Source: Nitrospirota bacterium (GTDB lineage Bacteria; Nitrospirota; UBA9217). Taken from it: a stretch of DNA of 64,000 nt. Below are positions 16,986-26,161 of the stretch, piece by piece (the first letter of the stretch is position 1; every line of letters begins with the position of its first letter). A program made the translations under genes and the position numbers. Below the pieces are notes generated by a model, which had not been told where the DNA came from, ran no database searches, and worked only from the letters and a program-made list of their open reading frames with translations. The stretch covers positions 37,308 to 101,307 of the forward strand of contig DATIZR010000041.1 in the NCBI GenBank assembly GCA_035516965.1, in the 5' to 3' direction.

Positions 16986-17606
16986 ATGCTTGCTCAGCCC
17001 GTCAAGCGGCGCCGCGGGAGGATTAGTGCCTTCATCGCCGCGATGCTGCTCGCCTCATGCATGACCATGCCCCAGGGGCAGGTGCGACGCTTCATCGATA
17101 TGCCGGATCAAAAGGTCCTGCTGGTGGGCAAGGTTGCCATTTCACCGCCGCTTCAGCCCAGGGAGCAAATGTTGAAAACATCCCTCGGCGAGCGTTTTCG
17201 AAACAAACTCCTCCTGTACTGTGCAGCACAATTCAGGGATTTCCGGACGTCGCGGCCCGACGCCTACGAAGGATCATACGAGGTTACCCCCGATGAGACA
17301 TTCTATATCGAGGTGAACAAGGGCACGACGATCTATGTCAGCGGCGTCCTGTTCTACACCGAGTTCGACCCTCCGTACAGCATCGTTTCCCATGTCTATC
17401 CCGGACTCTCCCGGGTCGAAATAAGCAGCGATGATGAGGCTGTGTATGTCGGCACGATCCAGTTCTCCCGGGACGAACACGATGATCTCGTCCTGATGGC
17501 AATCCGCGACGACTACCGGGGGGCGGAGCAGGAGTTCAAAGAACGCTTCACGACGAGCACGACCCTCCGGAAAGCCCTGCTCGAGCCCGTGAGCATAGGC
17601 AAATGA
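16986..17606 (+). CDS. Lipoprotein of unknown function (206 aa)
   Basis: An Arg-rich n-region, a hydrophobic core and the lipobox LLASC (Cys25) mark it as a lipoprotein. The mature part is predicted beta/alpha with no motif I know. It includes FIEVNKGTTIYVSG-like and VYVGTIQFSRDEHDD segments that could form beta-sandwich strands. ATG 16986 is the first start and matches the signal peptide; no strong ribosome site is visible. The next gene in the same direction also encodes an exported protein, 138 bases away. Function unknown. Confidence 0.7.
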   Translation: MLAQPVKRRRGRISAFIAAMLLASCMTMPQGQVRRFIDMPDQKVLLVGKVAISPPLQPREQMLKTSLGERFRNKLLLYCAAQFRDFRTSRPDAYEGSYEVTPDETFYIEVNKGTTIYVSGVLFYTEFDPPYSIVSHVYPGLSRVEISSDDEAVYVGTIQFSRDEHDDLVLMAIRDDYRGAEQEFKERFTTSTTLRKALLEPVSIGK

Positions 17607-17744
17607 TCCGGCTTCCGGCGTGACCGCCGCGGCCGGACGAGCCGTGTTCGCTCCCTCGTGGACGCTCATCGTTTTCATCTTGCCTTTTCAGGCCGCTTAT
17701 ACTATCTTTTCCCCGGGAGAGAGTTCCTGTTCTCAGGGGGGGAG

Positions 17745-18251
17745 ATGAAGATCAACATGCGTCTGGTAGCGCTGTTCACGGCAGCCGTTGCGCTGGCGGC
17801 TGGATTCTATATTGTCCAGCAGGCAAGCGCTCCGGAAAGCTCGATCATCGCGCGGGAGAAGAAACGAATCGCAGCGTCGTTCGACAAAAGCCGCGTCGAG
17901 AAGGACCCCGTGTATGCGATCGAGTTCCAGGACAAACTCCAGGTCCTGGACTACCGGCTGGCCATGGCCTACAAGAGCGAGGACAAGCCGGACGCAGCCA
18001 TCGCCGTGCTCCAGAAGTTGATCGCCGACGAAGAGGGCGGGAGCAGCCAGGGCGGCGTGCGGCGGTCCGCCAGCTATCTCAAGGAGGTCCGCTACTATGA
18101 TGCCCTGCAGGCCTTGTACGGGATGAAGCATGACGAGGCCACAGCGGAACGGGCGATGGAGCGCCGGAACGATCTCATGGCCCGCGCTGAGGCGGCAAAG
18201 CGCAGGGAGCGGATGGAAGAGGGAAAATCCATCGGCGTGGGAGGAGAGTAG
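17745..18251 (+). CDS. Exported/anchored helical protein (168 aa), unknown
   Basis: The start is ATG 17745, directly behind an unusually G-rich ribosome site (AGGGGGGGAG). A hydrophobic segment (residues 6-24, RLVALFTAAVALAAGFYIV) is a signal anchor or signal peptide. The rest is helical and charged, with a repeat-like part (YRLAMAYKSEDKPDAAIAVLQKLI) resembling one TPR unit, and a basic coiled-coil-like end (AKRRERMEEGK). It is followed by a terminator. No family recognised. Confidence 0.65.
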   Translation: MKINMRLVALFTAAVALAAGFYIVQQASAPESSIIAREKKRIAASFDKSRVEKDPVYAIEFQDKLQVLDYRLAMAYKSEDKPDAAIAVLQKLIADEEGGSSQGGVRRSASYLKEVRYYDALQALYGMKHDEATAERAMERRNDLMARAEAAKRRERMEEGKSIGVGGE

Positions 18252-18264
18252 CGGCAATTGATGC

Positions 18265-18301
18265 TCCGGGGATGGTCGGAACGGCCCCGGATCTCTTTTT
18301 T
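18265..18301 (+). terminator. Rho-independent terminator
   Basis: TCCGGGG and CCCCGGA form a 7-bp stem around a 13-nt loop, followed by TCTCTTTTTT. Confidence 0.75.
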
Positions 18302-18425
18302 GCGAACAGGTTGAACGGATATTCAGGCATTGCAGGAAGGGTTGACTCCGCCTGCAGGAACAAACGGTAGCGCCCTCGCGGCTTCTGCCGCGTGTATACA
18401 TCATACCGGAACAAGGAGAACGCGG

Positions 18426-20018
18426 TTGACACCCATGATGGAATCGAACCAAGCAAACACCAAGCCATTCTCAGATGCGTCGCCCGGGAGTCCGGCGCGC
18501 GATCCCATAGACATATTGCTGAAGCACATGAGGCCCGGCTATAGGGGCGTTATCGGCAGCCCGCTGAACCTTTGCCGCGTTTTATGCGAGATCACGGAAG
18601 GCATGATCGGGAGAACGGGCCGGCAGAACGGCCTGCTCTACGGATGGTACGCTGAAGGCGGGAAGAAAAAGGACATCATTCAATTCAGGGCAACCTCGGC
18701 CTTCGAGATTTTTCGTGAGATGAACGGAGAGATAGCCCTGCATTCGATCGAGCAGCAGGAGTACCAGCTGTTGCGAAGACGTCTCGCCGTACTTCCCGTG
18801 CCTGTGTTGATCAATAAACTGGGGATCGAGAAGGAGTACAAGACGGCGCTGGACATTTACCGGAAGGACCAGTTGAATCTGCGGCAGCGCAGAGAGGCCG
18901 AGAAGAAAAGGCTGGAGCGGGAAAACAGCATTGAATCGGTGCTCAAGAGGATCGAGAGCGCCCGCAGCGGCGATATTCTCTTCCCCCTGCGCGGCATGAA
19001 GACTATCTCGGCACTCATGGACAGGGGATTCGAGCCCGGGATCTGCGATAATCCCGACCTCTGGGTGGATGCGGAGGAATTCGCAAGCCTCTACTGTAAG
19101 AACAAAGCGACCGGTGAAGAACTCTTATTGATCGGCAGGGAAAAACTGCAGGCCGTAACGGAACAGGACAGGATCGAATACAAATTTGTTGTTGCGAAAA
19201 GCAAAGACAAACCGGACGACTTCAGGGTGCGGTACAGCAGGTTCAACAGAACGCGGGAGGAGGATTCGCAAAGGAACTGGAGAGAGGAGTTCTTTCAGGG
19301 TCTTGCCGTGTTAACCACGTACCCGGAAGAGCTGATGAACAGGACCGTCGCCGACCTGGAAGTCATGGCGAAGGCTATCGACGGCGTGATCGATGAAAGA
19401 AGCCGGATCGAGGAGGGATTGCTGCCCTATGACAGTCTGTTCAAGAAGCAAACACGAGCGATCCTGGTGGACATGCTGACGGCCAAGAAGCCGCTCCCCG
19501 AGATAAGAAAAAACCTGGACTATTTTGAACACACCGGCATTATCGAGCCGGCGTACCGGGACAGCCTCTATGAATTGATACGACTGGAGCAGGCAGGCGT
19601 GACGCTCTACGATCATCTCGCCAGCGGGGACCGGGACAAGACGCTTGAACTCGTACAAACAATGGGGAAACAGCAATCCGTCGATATCAGGAAGATCCTG
19701 GAGGGAATCGAGATACGCGGGGTCTCAGAGAACCAGGCGTTCAAAGACTACATTTATTCCCACGGATCGATACGCTCATCGGAAGTCCATAAGAAGCGGG
19801 TAAAGGAAATCGTTACGCTCATCCTGAAAAACATTCCCGGCGAGATCAATGCGGAAAACATCATGATAGCCATGCGGCCCTTTGTGGAGGAACTTGGTCT
19901 GGAGGAACTGGACCGGATACGGCAAAGAATATTGGAGCTGAAAAAAGTAGTGGCCATGAGGCAGGAACAGCAGCAGGACAGTGGCGGAACGCCGGTTCCG
20001 GAAGAACAGCGGAGGTAG
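18426..20018 (+). CDS. Unrecognised 530-residue helical protein
   Basis: No family recognised. The start is chosen as TTG 18426 because AAGGAG lies 7 nt upstream; ATGs at 18435 and 18438 would be too far from it. The protein has no signal peptide or membrane helix. An N-terminal mixed region (SPLNLCRVLCEITEGMIGRTG) is followed by a charged coiled coil near residues 155-185 (LRQRREAEKKRLERENSIESVLKR). A long, mostly helical C-terminal half ends in a Gln-rich tail. It is flanked by a terminator and by the convergent GGDEF-EAL gene, so it forms its own unit. It is probably cytoplasmic; regulatory or scaffold roles are guesses. Confidence 0.7.
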   Translation: MTPMMESNQANTKPFSDASPGSPARDPIDILLKHMRPGYRGVIGSPLNLCRVLCEITEGMIGRTGRQNGLLYGWYAEGGKKKDIIQFRATSAFEIFREMNGEIALHSIEQQEYQLLRRRLAVLPVPVLINKLGIEKEYKTALDIYRKDQLNLRQRREAEKKRLERENSIESVLKRIESARSGDILFPLRGMKTISALMDRGFEPGICDNPDLWVDAEEFASLYCKNKATGEELLLIGREKLQAVTEQDRIEYKFVVAKSKDKPDDFRVRYSRFNRTREEDSQRNWREEFFQGLAVLTTYPEELMNRTVADLEVMAKAIDGVIDERSRIEEGLLPYDSLFKKQTRAILVDMLTAKKPLPEIRKNLDYFEHTGIIEPAYRDSLYELIRLEQAGVTLYDHLASGDRDKTLELVQTMGKQQSVDIRKILEGIEIRGVSENQAFKDYIYSHGSIRSSEVHKKRVKEIVTLILKNIPGEINAENIMIAMRPFVEELGLEELDRIRQRILELKKVVAMRQEQQQDSGGTPVPEEQRR

Positions 20019-20166
20019 TACGCTGAGGAGTGTTCTTTCCGGGTGTTCCCGGCTGCACAGATTCAGGGATGCGTCATCGTATGAGCTTTGGCTTGACTGG
20101 TAAGCCCTTCCCGCCGCCCCCCAAGGGCGGCGACACTTCGTCCGCCCTTCGCGCCACATTGTCCCT

Positions 20167-22851
20167 TTAGCCCATCAGCTGTTCGAACTCCCGGGGAAGG
20201 ACCGCGAGGCTGAAGTAGAAGCCCTGGCCCATGTCGCATTTGAGCAGGCGTAGTATTTTCCACTGCTCTTCGGACTCGATGCCCTCGGCGATGGTCTTCA
20301 GGTTCAGGCTGTGCGCCATGGATATGATGGCCGAGACGAGGGAGGTAGTGTCCGGGTCCACGGCCACGTCGCGGACGAAGGACTGGTCGATCTTGATCGC
20401 GTCAACGGGAAATTTCTTGAGATAGCTGAGCGATGAATAGCCGGTGCCGAAGTCATCGATGGAGATGGAGACCCCGATGCCCTTCAGCCGCTTGAGCACC
20501 GCCACGGCGAAGTCCTGGTCCCTCATGAAGGTGCTTTCGGTGACCTCCAGCGTGAGCCTGTGGGGGTCGATCCCGTGCTCGCGGACCGCATTCTCCACGG
20601 TCTCCGCCAGGTAGTCGTACCGGAACTGGGCCGGTGAAAGGTTCACCGCCACCGGCAGGTGCGACTTCCCATTCGACCATTCCCGGATCTGCCGGCATGC
20701 GGTCCTGAGCACCCAGGCCCCCACCTCGTTGATCATTCCGGTCTCCTCGAGCATGGGGATGAACTTCGCCGGTGACACCCTTCCGAATTCCTCGTTGTTC
20801 CATCTGAGCAGCGCTTCCGCTCCCGCTACGTTCCGCGTGCTGAGGTGATAGTAGGGCTGATAGGCCAGGACGTACTCCTTGTTCTGCAGCGCGTCGGTGA
20901 GGCGGCGCTCCATGAACACGAGCTCCGTCATGCCCTCGTTCATGCCGGGGGTATAGAAGTGGTAGCGGTTCCGGCCGAGGGCCTTTGCCTTGGCCAGCGC
21001 CGCGTCGGCGTTCTTCATGAGCGCGAGGGCATTGTTCCCGTCGGACGGGCAAACGGAGATGCCCACGGCAAGGGTCACGGCGATCTCCTTTCCCCCGGAC
21101 ATGACGATCTGGGGGACGTTCTTCATGATCATCTTGACGAACAGGATTGCGTCGGCAGGCTTGGCCACGTCGTGCAGGACGATGCCGAACTCGTCGCTGC
21201 CGAGGCGTCCCACGATGTCGCCCTTGTTCACGGAGACCGACAGGCTTTCCGCAACCTGCTTGAGCACGCTGTTCGCCGCCTCGACGCCGTAGATCTCGTT
21301 CAGGTATTTGAAGCGGTCGATATCGATCATCAGCACCGCCAGGGTTCTCCGGACCGCGGCATCGCTCATCAGTTCCCGGTTCAGGCGGTCGGTGAAGAGG
21401 TCGCGGTTCGGCAGCCCCGTCAGCGTGTCATAGGAAGCAAGGTAGTCGAGCTTGTCCCGCATATGCTTGACCGGGGTGAGATCGCTTCCCGTGAAGACCA
21501 CATGGGTCACGCTTCCCGAAAGGTCCGTGATAGGGGCGGCGGCCTGGTCGAGGAATATTAATTCACCGTTCTTGCGGACCGCGGTCATTTCGGCATGGAA
21601 GGTCCTGCCCGCGAGCGCGGTATCCCACATTTCACGGTAGCGCCGGCCATCATGCTGGTCCATCAGGAGCAGTCCCATGCCCCCGGCAATGAACTCGTCC
21701 CGCGTGAACCCCGTCACGTCTTCGACGGCCCTGTTGACGAACTCCACTCTCCCGGAGCGGTCCGTGATCACCACGAGGTTCCCCGCCTGCTCCACGGTCA
21801 ACGACAGCTTCTTCAGCAGGTCCCCGGTCATTTTCTGCTCCGTCACGTCCCGTACGGAGACCGCATAGCCCCGGAGCCGACCATCTTCCCTCCGCAGCGC
21901 GGTGATCATGCTCTGGGCCTGGAACGCTGAGCCATCCTTGCGCCTGCGGGGGCCTGCCTGCTCGAACCGGCCCTCCGTCTCCGCGGTTCTGAGGCCGTGA
22001 CCGGGACGTCCGAGCTTTACGTCCTCGTCCAGGAAGCAGAGTTCATAGCGCCTTCCGACAATGTCCCGTTCAGAGAACCCGAGCAGGCGCTCTGCGGCCG
22101 GGTTCCACGATGATATGGTGCCGTTTGCGGCAACCAGGAACTGTGCCATGTCCTTCTGCCCCTCAAAAAGGATACGGAACTGCTCCTTGAGATCCTGCAG
22201 TTCCAGGCGCGCCTGGCGGGAGCTTTTATATTCCCATCCGATAAACAGGAGGGACAGGACGACGATGAGCAGCGCGGCCCCGTAGGCGGCAGCGACCAGG
22301 GAGATGTTGCGCTGGACGCCCTGCTCGAGCATGCGGTCCTGGTCGAGGCTTGCCCGGACGCCATTCTGCTCGAGGCCTGAAAGTTCCCTGCCGACCTGAC
22401 CGGCAAGCCGTTTTTCTTCACCGGCCTTGATCAGGGTCGCGGCCGCGTTCCGGCCTTCCCGGGAGCGCGCGGATACGACCTGTTCCGCCAGCCGGAGCCG
22501 CTGGTCCACCAGGAGGGAGACGGCCTCGATCACGCGAAGGCTGTCGACCGAGTCCCGGCAGAGGGCCTTGAGTTCGCTGAGATGCCGCATCAGGTCGCCC
22601 GAAGCGGTGCCGAACTCGATGAAGTACGTCTGCTCCCCGGACAGGGCGTAGCCCAATTCGGCTGCCTCGATTTCCTGCAGAGCGGAGCGAAGGAGGCCGA
22701 TCGTTCTCAGCATCTTGAGATCCTGGGCGTTGGCTCCTGGCGGGCCGGCACGGAGCGGGTTGTGGGTGTACAGAATATAACCGATGGATCCGACGACCAG
22801 CAGTCCCAAGACTAAAAGGAGCGCCAGTTTTTTTCTGAAGGCCAGGCTCAT
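20167..22851 (-). CDS. PAS-GGDEF-EAL cyclic-di-GMP enzyme with CHASE3-like sensor
   Basis: 894 residues. Membrane helices at about 8-28 and 185-206 enclose a helical periplasmic domain resembling CHASE3. Two PAS domains follow (about 225-345 and 355-475), then GGDEF (about 485-640) and EAL (about 650-894). The cyclase motif reads GRLGSDEF, that is GSDEF in place of GGDEF. The phosphodiesterase residues are intact: EALLRW, NLSPAQF, EVTES, IDDFGTG, IKIDQ and AEGIE. It probably hydrolyses cyclic-di-GMP under PAS control; cyclase activity is uncertain. The start at 22851 is set just before the first helix and behind the promoter. Confidence 0.9.
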   Translation of the reverse strand: MSLAFRKKLALLLVLGLLVVGSIGYILYTHNPLRAGPPGANAQDLKMLRTIGLLRSALQEIEAAELGYALSGEQTYFIEFGTASGDLMRHLSELKALCRDSVDSLRVIEAVSLLVDQRLRLAEQVVSARSREGRNAAATLIKAGEEKRLAGQVGRELSGLEQNGVRASLDQDRMLEQGVQRNISLVAAAYGAALLIVVLSLLFIGWEYKSSRQARLELQDLKEQFRILFEGQKDMAQFLVAANGTISSWNPAAERLLGFSERDIVGRRYELCFLDEDVKLGRPGHGLRTAETEGRFEQAGPRRRKDGSAFQAQSMITALRREDGRLRGYAVSVRDVTEQKMTGDLLKKLSLTVEQAGNLVVITDRSGRVEFVNRAVEDVTGFTRDEFIAGGMGLLLMDQHDGRRYREMWDTALAGRTFHAEMTAVRKNGELIFLDQAAAPITDLSGSVTHVVFTGSDLTPVKHMRDKLDYLASYDTLTGLPNRDLFTDRLNRELMSDAAVRRTLAVLMIDIDRFKYLNEIYGVEAANSVLKQVAESLSVSVNKGDIVGRLGSDEFGIVLHDVAKPADAILFVKMIMKNVPQIVMSGGKEIAVTLAVGISVCPSDGNNALALMKNADAALAKAKALGRNRYHFYTPGMNEGMTELVFMERRLTDALQNKEYVLAYQPYYHLSTRNVAGAEALLRWNNEEFGRVSPAKFIPMLEETGMINEVGAWVLRTACRQIREWSNGKSHLPVAVNLSPAQFRYDYLAETVENAVREHGIDPHRLTLEVTESTFMRDQDFAVAVLKRLKGIGVSISIDDFGTGYSSLSYLKKFPVDAIKIDQSFVRDVAVDPDTTSLVSAIISMAHSLNLKTIAEGIESEEQWKILRLLKCDMGQGFYFSLAVLPREFEQLMG

Positions 22852-22915
22852 GCGGGATTCCCTTTGCGTGCGACGGCGCCATGACGGGCCCTGGTGCCGC
22901 AGAACGGGACACCGT

Positions 22916-22943
22916 ATTGTAACGGATAGAGCGGTTTTGTCAA
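22916..22943 (-). promoter_or_regulatory. Sigma-70 promoter for the GGDEF-EAL gene
   Basis: On the minus strand TTGACA, 16-nt spacer, TACAAT. It lies about 65 nt before the start at 22851. This also argues against the longer reading frame that begins at 23094. Confidence 0.75.
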
Positions 22944-23026
22944 TTTTTATTGTTGCCCGCGGAGCGTGATACAGTCGTTGTCGTTGCTCTTTATTTTTCC
23001 GCGGTTCTGTTGTATGATTGATCCCA

Positions 23027-24133
23027 ATGGAAAAGCCTGACCCGCAGATACTGTCTCTTGCAGAAAGCGTGAAGCAGCTTTCAAAACTGCTCACGTCGGA
23101 CCGGGAGAGCCTGCCCGCCGCCTACCTGAAGGATCCGCAGCTCCGCACTGCCTACCTCCGCTACTATCTTCCCGCGAATATGAAGAAGGTCCACCTGGCA
23201 CTGACGGACCTTTCGCTCCATCCCGAGTGGCTGCTGTCCCGGCCGAGGCTGAGGGTCCTCGATCTGGGGGCCGGACCCGGAACGGCCCTGCTCGGGCTGC
23301 TCGCGTTCTTCGCGCAGCGGCAGCAGCGGCCGTCGATCACCTGCGTGGCCGTGGACCGCGTGGCGGAGAACCTCCGCATCGCCGAGGACCTGTTCAATTC
23401 GTACCGGACGAACAAGAAGCTCGATGCCTCGCTCAAGACGATCCGGGGAGACATCGAGAGCGCGGAGTTCGCCGCGGAAGAGCCCTTCGACCTCGTCATC
23501 TTCTCGAACGTCTTGAACGAGCTGTTCCCCTTCGACGAGGACCGCACCGCCCGGCGGATCGACATTGTCAATACGGCGCTGAGCAAGAGCCTCGCCGAGG
23601 GAGGGAGCTGCATCATCATCGAGCCCGCCCTCCGGGAAACCTCGCGTGACCTGCTCGAGGTCAGGGATGGCCTCCTGCAGCAGGGCTTCTTCGTTTTCTC
23701 CCCGTGCCTCATCGGCACGAAATGTCCCGCCTGCGAAAACCCGCGCGACTGGTGCCACGAGGACATTCCCTGGGACCCCCCGCAGCTCATCAAGCAGATC
23801 GACAAGCTGGCGGGTCTGCGGAAGGATTCCCTCAAGTTCTCCTATCTCGTTCTGCGGAAGGACAGCCGCTCCCTGTCCGACATGTTCGGCCCCGACGCGT
23901 ACCGTGTCGTGAGCGAGCCTCTGATCACGAAGGGCAAGATCGAATTCTACCTCTGCGGCCTGGAAGGGCGCAAGCTTGTCACCCGGCTTGACAAGGACCG
24001 CTCCCCGCTGAACGTCCACTTCGAGAAGCTGAGCCGGGGCGCCATCGTGAGCTTCGAACGGCTGCGCAACGAAGGGACGCGGTTCAAGGTCGAGCAGCTG
24101 ACCGAGGTCATCATCCACAAGCATTTGCAATAA
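23027..24133 (+). CDS. Rsm22-like methyltransferase
   Basis: 368 residues. The SAM-binding core is VLDLGAGPGTALLGLLAF with FDLVIFSNVLNELF and an IIIEPALRETSRDLLEVRD segment. These, with the Cys cluster KCPACENPRDWCHEDIPW, match the Rsm22 family. In yeast, Rsm22 is tied to the mitochondrial small ribosomal subunit and the Cys are thought to bind metal. A role in ribosome assembly or rRNA modification is therefore likely but unproven. Neighbours greB, rsmE and arfB are also RNA/ribosome genes. The start is ATG 23027; a TTG at 23018 is in frame and neither has a clear ribosome site. Confidence 0.8.
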   Translation: MEKPDPQILSLAESVKQLSKLLTSDRESLPAAYLKDPQLRTAYLRYYLPANMKKVHLALTDLSLHPEWLLSRPRLRVLDLGAGPGTALLGLLAFFAQRQQRPSITCVAVDRVAENLRIAEDLFNSYRTNKKLDASLKTIRGDIESAEFAAEEPFDLVIFSNVLNELFPFDEDRTARRIDIVNTALSKSLAEGGSCIIIEPALRETSRDLLEVRDGLLQQGFFVFSPCLIGTKCPACENPRDWCHEDIPWDPPQLIKQIDKLAGLRKDSLKFSYLVLRKDSRSLSDMFGPDAYRVVSEPLITKGKIEFYLCGLEGRKLVTRLDKDRSPLNVHFEKLSRGAIVSFERLRNEGTRFKVEQLTEVIIHKHLQ

Positions 24134-24210
24134 TATTCTCCCCTGTCCTCGTTCTCTCCCGGACGCGGACCGCGCTTGCTTTTCTCCCGCATTTTTTCTA
24201 TAGTTCACCC

Positions 24211-24717
24211 ATGAGCAGATACCGTCCGCCACAACAACCCGGATCGAAATACATCACGCCGGAAGGGAAGAAGCGCCTGGCTGACGAGTTCGAATTTCTC
24301 TGGCGCGAAAAGCGGCCCGAGGTGACCGCGGCGCTGGCTGCCGCGGCTGCGGAGGGAGACCGCTCCGAGAACGCCGAGTACATCTACCGGAAGAAGCAGC
24401 TGCGCGAGATCGACGCCAGGCTCCAACACCTCAAGGATCGGCTCGAACACATCATGGTCGTTTCGGGCAGGCCGGCCGATCCATCGAAGGTCTTCTTCGG
24501 AGCCTGGGTGCGGCTCGAGGACGGGGGGGGGAACGTGTCGGAATACCGGATCGTCGGTCCCGACGAGTTCGACCATTCGAAGGGGCTTATCAGCATGGAC
24601 TCCCCCATGGCGAGGGCCCTCATGAAAAAGGGCGAGGGCGACGAGGTGGTGGTAAAACGCCCCAAGGGCGAGGCAGTCTTCACGATCATCGCGGTCCGAT
24701 ACGAGGTACTCGGATAG
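24211..24717 (+). CDS. greB: Transcript cleavage factor GreB
   Basis: 168 residues. The N-terminal coiled coil carries the tip motif ALAAAAAEGDRSENAEYIYRKKQLREID, whose acidic residues enter the RNA polymerase secondary channel. The C-terminal FKBP-like domain (DEFDHSKGLISMDSPMARALMKK) binds polymerase. The YRPPQ-type start and the EYIYRKK variant indicate GreB rather than GreA. It rescues backtracked polymerase. Full length for the family. Confidence 0.9.
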   Translation: MSRYRPPQQPGSKYITPEGKKRLADEFEFLWREKRPEVTAALAAAAAEGDRSENAEYIYRKKQLREIDARLQHLKDRLEHIMVVSGRPADPSKVFFGAWVRLEDGGGNVSEYRIVGPDEFDHSKGLISMDSPMARALMKKGEGDEVVVKRPKGEAVFTIIAVRYEVLG

Positions 24718-24825
24718 AGCAACTGTGCTGATTGCAGGTGTACGGGATTAGCAGGAAGAGGGATGTATTGCCCCCTGCTCGTCCGTGCGCATTCGCGACA
24801 AACCGGGGCTTCCGGAGCTGAACTG

Positions 24826-25536
24826 ATGAATCTTATCCTGCTGTTCAAAGAAGATTTCGTGGACGGCACATCCCGCGTGCGGCTCGAGGGCCGGAGGCTG
24901 AAGCACGTCCTCGAAGTGCACCGGGCGCGCGTGGGCGACGAGCTCTGTGTGGGTCTGGCCGATGACCTAATAGGGACCGGAAGGGTCATTCTGCTCGACC
25001 GTGGCAGTCTCGAGATGGAGGTCAGGCTCGAGCAAAAACCGCCTGACCCGCTTCCTGCAACGCTCATCCTCGCCCTGCCCAGGCCGAAAGTTCTTCGAAG
25101 GGTACTCCGGTCCGTGACGGCAATGGGTGTGAAACGCATCGTGCTCTTGAACGCCTACCGGGTCGAGAGAAGCTACTGGTCGAGCCCGGTGCTCGGTCCC
25201 GGGAGTCTGCGGCAGGAGTTGATCACGGGTCTCGAGCAGTCCCGGGACACGATGATGCCTGAAGTGTTGGTCCAGCCCCTGTTCAAACTGTTCGTGGAAG
25301 ATGAACTGCCCCGCCTCAGCAAGGACACGCTGACATTGGTCGCCCATCCCGGAGCTTCCTCGCCCTGTCCACGCGGTGCGCAGGGCCCCGTCACCCTGGC
25401 CGTCGGGCCTGAAGGCGGCTTCATTCCCTACGAGATCGAGAAACTCGAATCCGCTGGGTTCTCTCCTGTTCATTGCGGCGAACGCATCCTGAACGTCGAG
25501 GCCGCGGTGCCCGCCCTGCTCGCGCGGCTGTGGTGA
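24826..25536 (+). CDS. rsmE: 16S rRNA m3U1498 methyltransferase RsmE
   Basis: 236 residues of the SPOUT class. The N-terminal PUA-like part (RLEGRRLKHVLEVHRARVGDELCV) precedes the knot domain. The latter has LALPRPKVLRRVLRSVTAMGVKRIVLL, LAVGPEGGFIPYEIEKLESAGF and GERILNVEAAVPALLA, the SAM-binding trefoil knot. It methylates N3 of U1498 in 16S rRNA. ATG 24826 gives the usual start at the first strand; an upstream ATG at 24763 adds an unsupported leader. One of three consecutive RNA/ribosome genes. Confidence 0.9.
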   Translation: MNLILLFKEDFVDGTSRVRLEGRRLKHVLEVHRARVGDELCVGLADDLIGTGRVILLDRGSLEMEVRLEQKPPDPLPATLILALPRPKVLRRVLRSVTAMGVKRIVLLNAYRVERSYWSSPVLGPGSLRQELITGLEQSRDTMMPEVLVQPLFKLFVEDELPRLSKDTLTLVAHPGASSPCPRGAQGPVTLAVGPEGGFIPYEIEKLESAGFSPVHCGERILNVEAAVPALLARLW

Positions 25537-25602
25537 CACCCTGCCGGCCCTGTGGCGCCGGTTTTTCTTGTGCATTGGCTCCTCATCGGGTAAAGTACCG
25601 TC

Positions 25603-26022
25603 GTGATCGCTGTCACCAGAAATATCGCACTGGACGAAAAAGAGATCGAGCTTCACTTTGTCCGGGCCTCGGGTCCGGGCGGTCAGAACGTGAACAAGGT
25701 CTCGAGTGCGGTCCAGCTCAGGTTCGACATCGGGAATTCGCCCTCCCTTCCCGGAGATGTGCGCAACCGCCTGGTCCGGCTCGCGGGCCGGCGCATCACG
25801 CAGGACGGAATCCTCATCCTCGAAGCGCGCCGGCATCGCACGCAGGAGCGAAACCGCGAGGATGCGCTCCTGCGACTCATCGAACTGGTCCGAGAGGCAG
25901 CGCGCAGGCCCACGCCGAGGAAAAAGACAAGGCCTTCGAAGGCGTCGAGGGAAAAACGGATCGAGAGCAAGAAGAGAAGGGCAGACGTAAAGAAGAAGCG
26001 CAGGCCCGCACCATTCGACTGA
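25603..26022 (+). CDS. arfB: Peptidyl-tRNA hydrolase ArfB (ribosome rescue)
   Basis: 139 residues starting with GTG. The catalytic GGQ lies in ASGPGGQNVNKVSSAVQLRFD. The very basic C-terminal tail (KKRRADVKKKRRPAPFD) is the part that enters the empty mRNA channel in ArfB/YaeJ. It frees peptides from ribosomes stalled without a stop codon. The length is normal. It follows rsmE by 66 bases and may be cotranscribed. Confidence 0.9.
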   Translation: MIAVTRNIALDEKEIELHFVRASGPGGQNVNKVSSAVQLRFDIGNSPSLPGDVRNRLVRLAGRRITQDGILILEARRHRTQERNREDALLRLIELVREAARRPTPRKKTRPSKASREKRIESKKRRADVKKKRRPAPFD

Positions 26023-26161
26023 TGCGCAGCCGGCAAGCAGGTTAACCTGTTACAATCCCGGAGTCCCCGAAAGCTCCCATTCCTGGCTGAAGAACATCGG
26101 TGGCTGGCTTTTGAGGTTTGCTTCGAACGTTGAGTATTGAAGGCTGTCCTTTTCCGACACC

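Noticed and set aside
23081..24232. 383-codon minus frame opposite the Rsm22-like gene
   Set aside because: Composition typical of an antisense shadow; the plus strand has clear family motifs.
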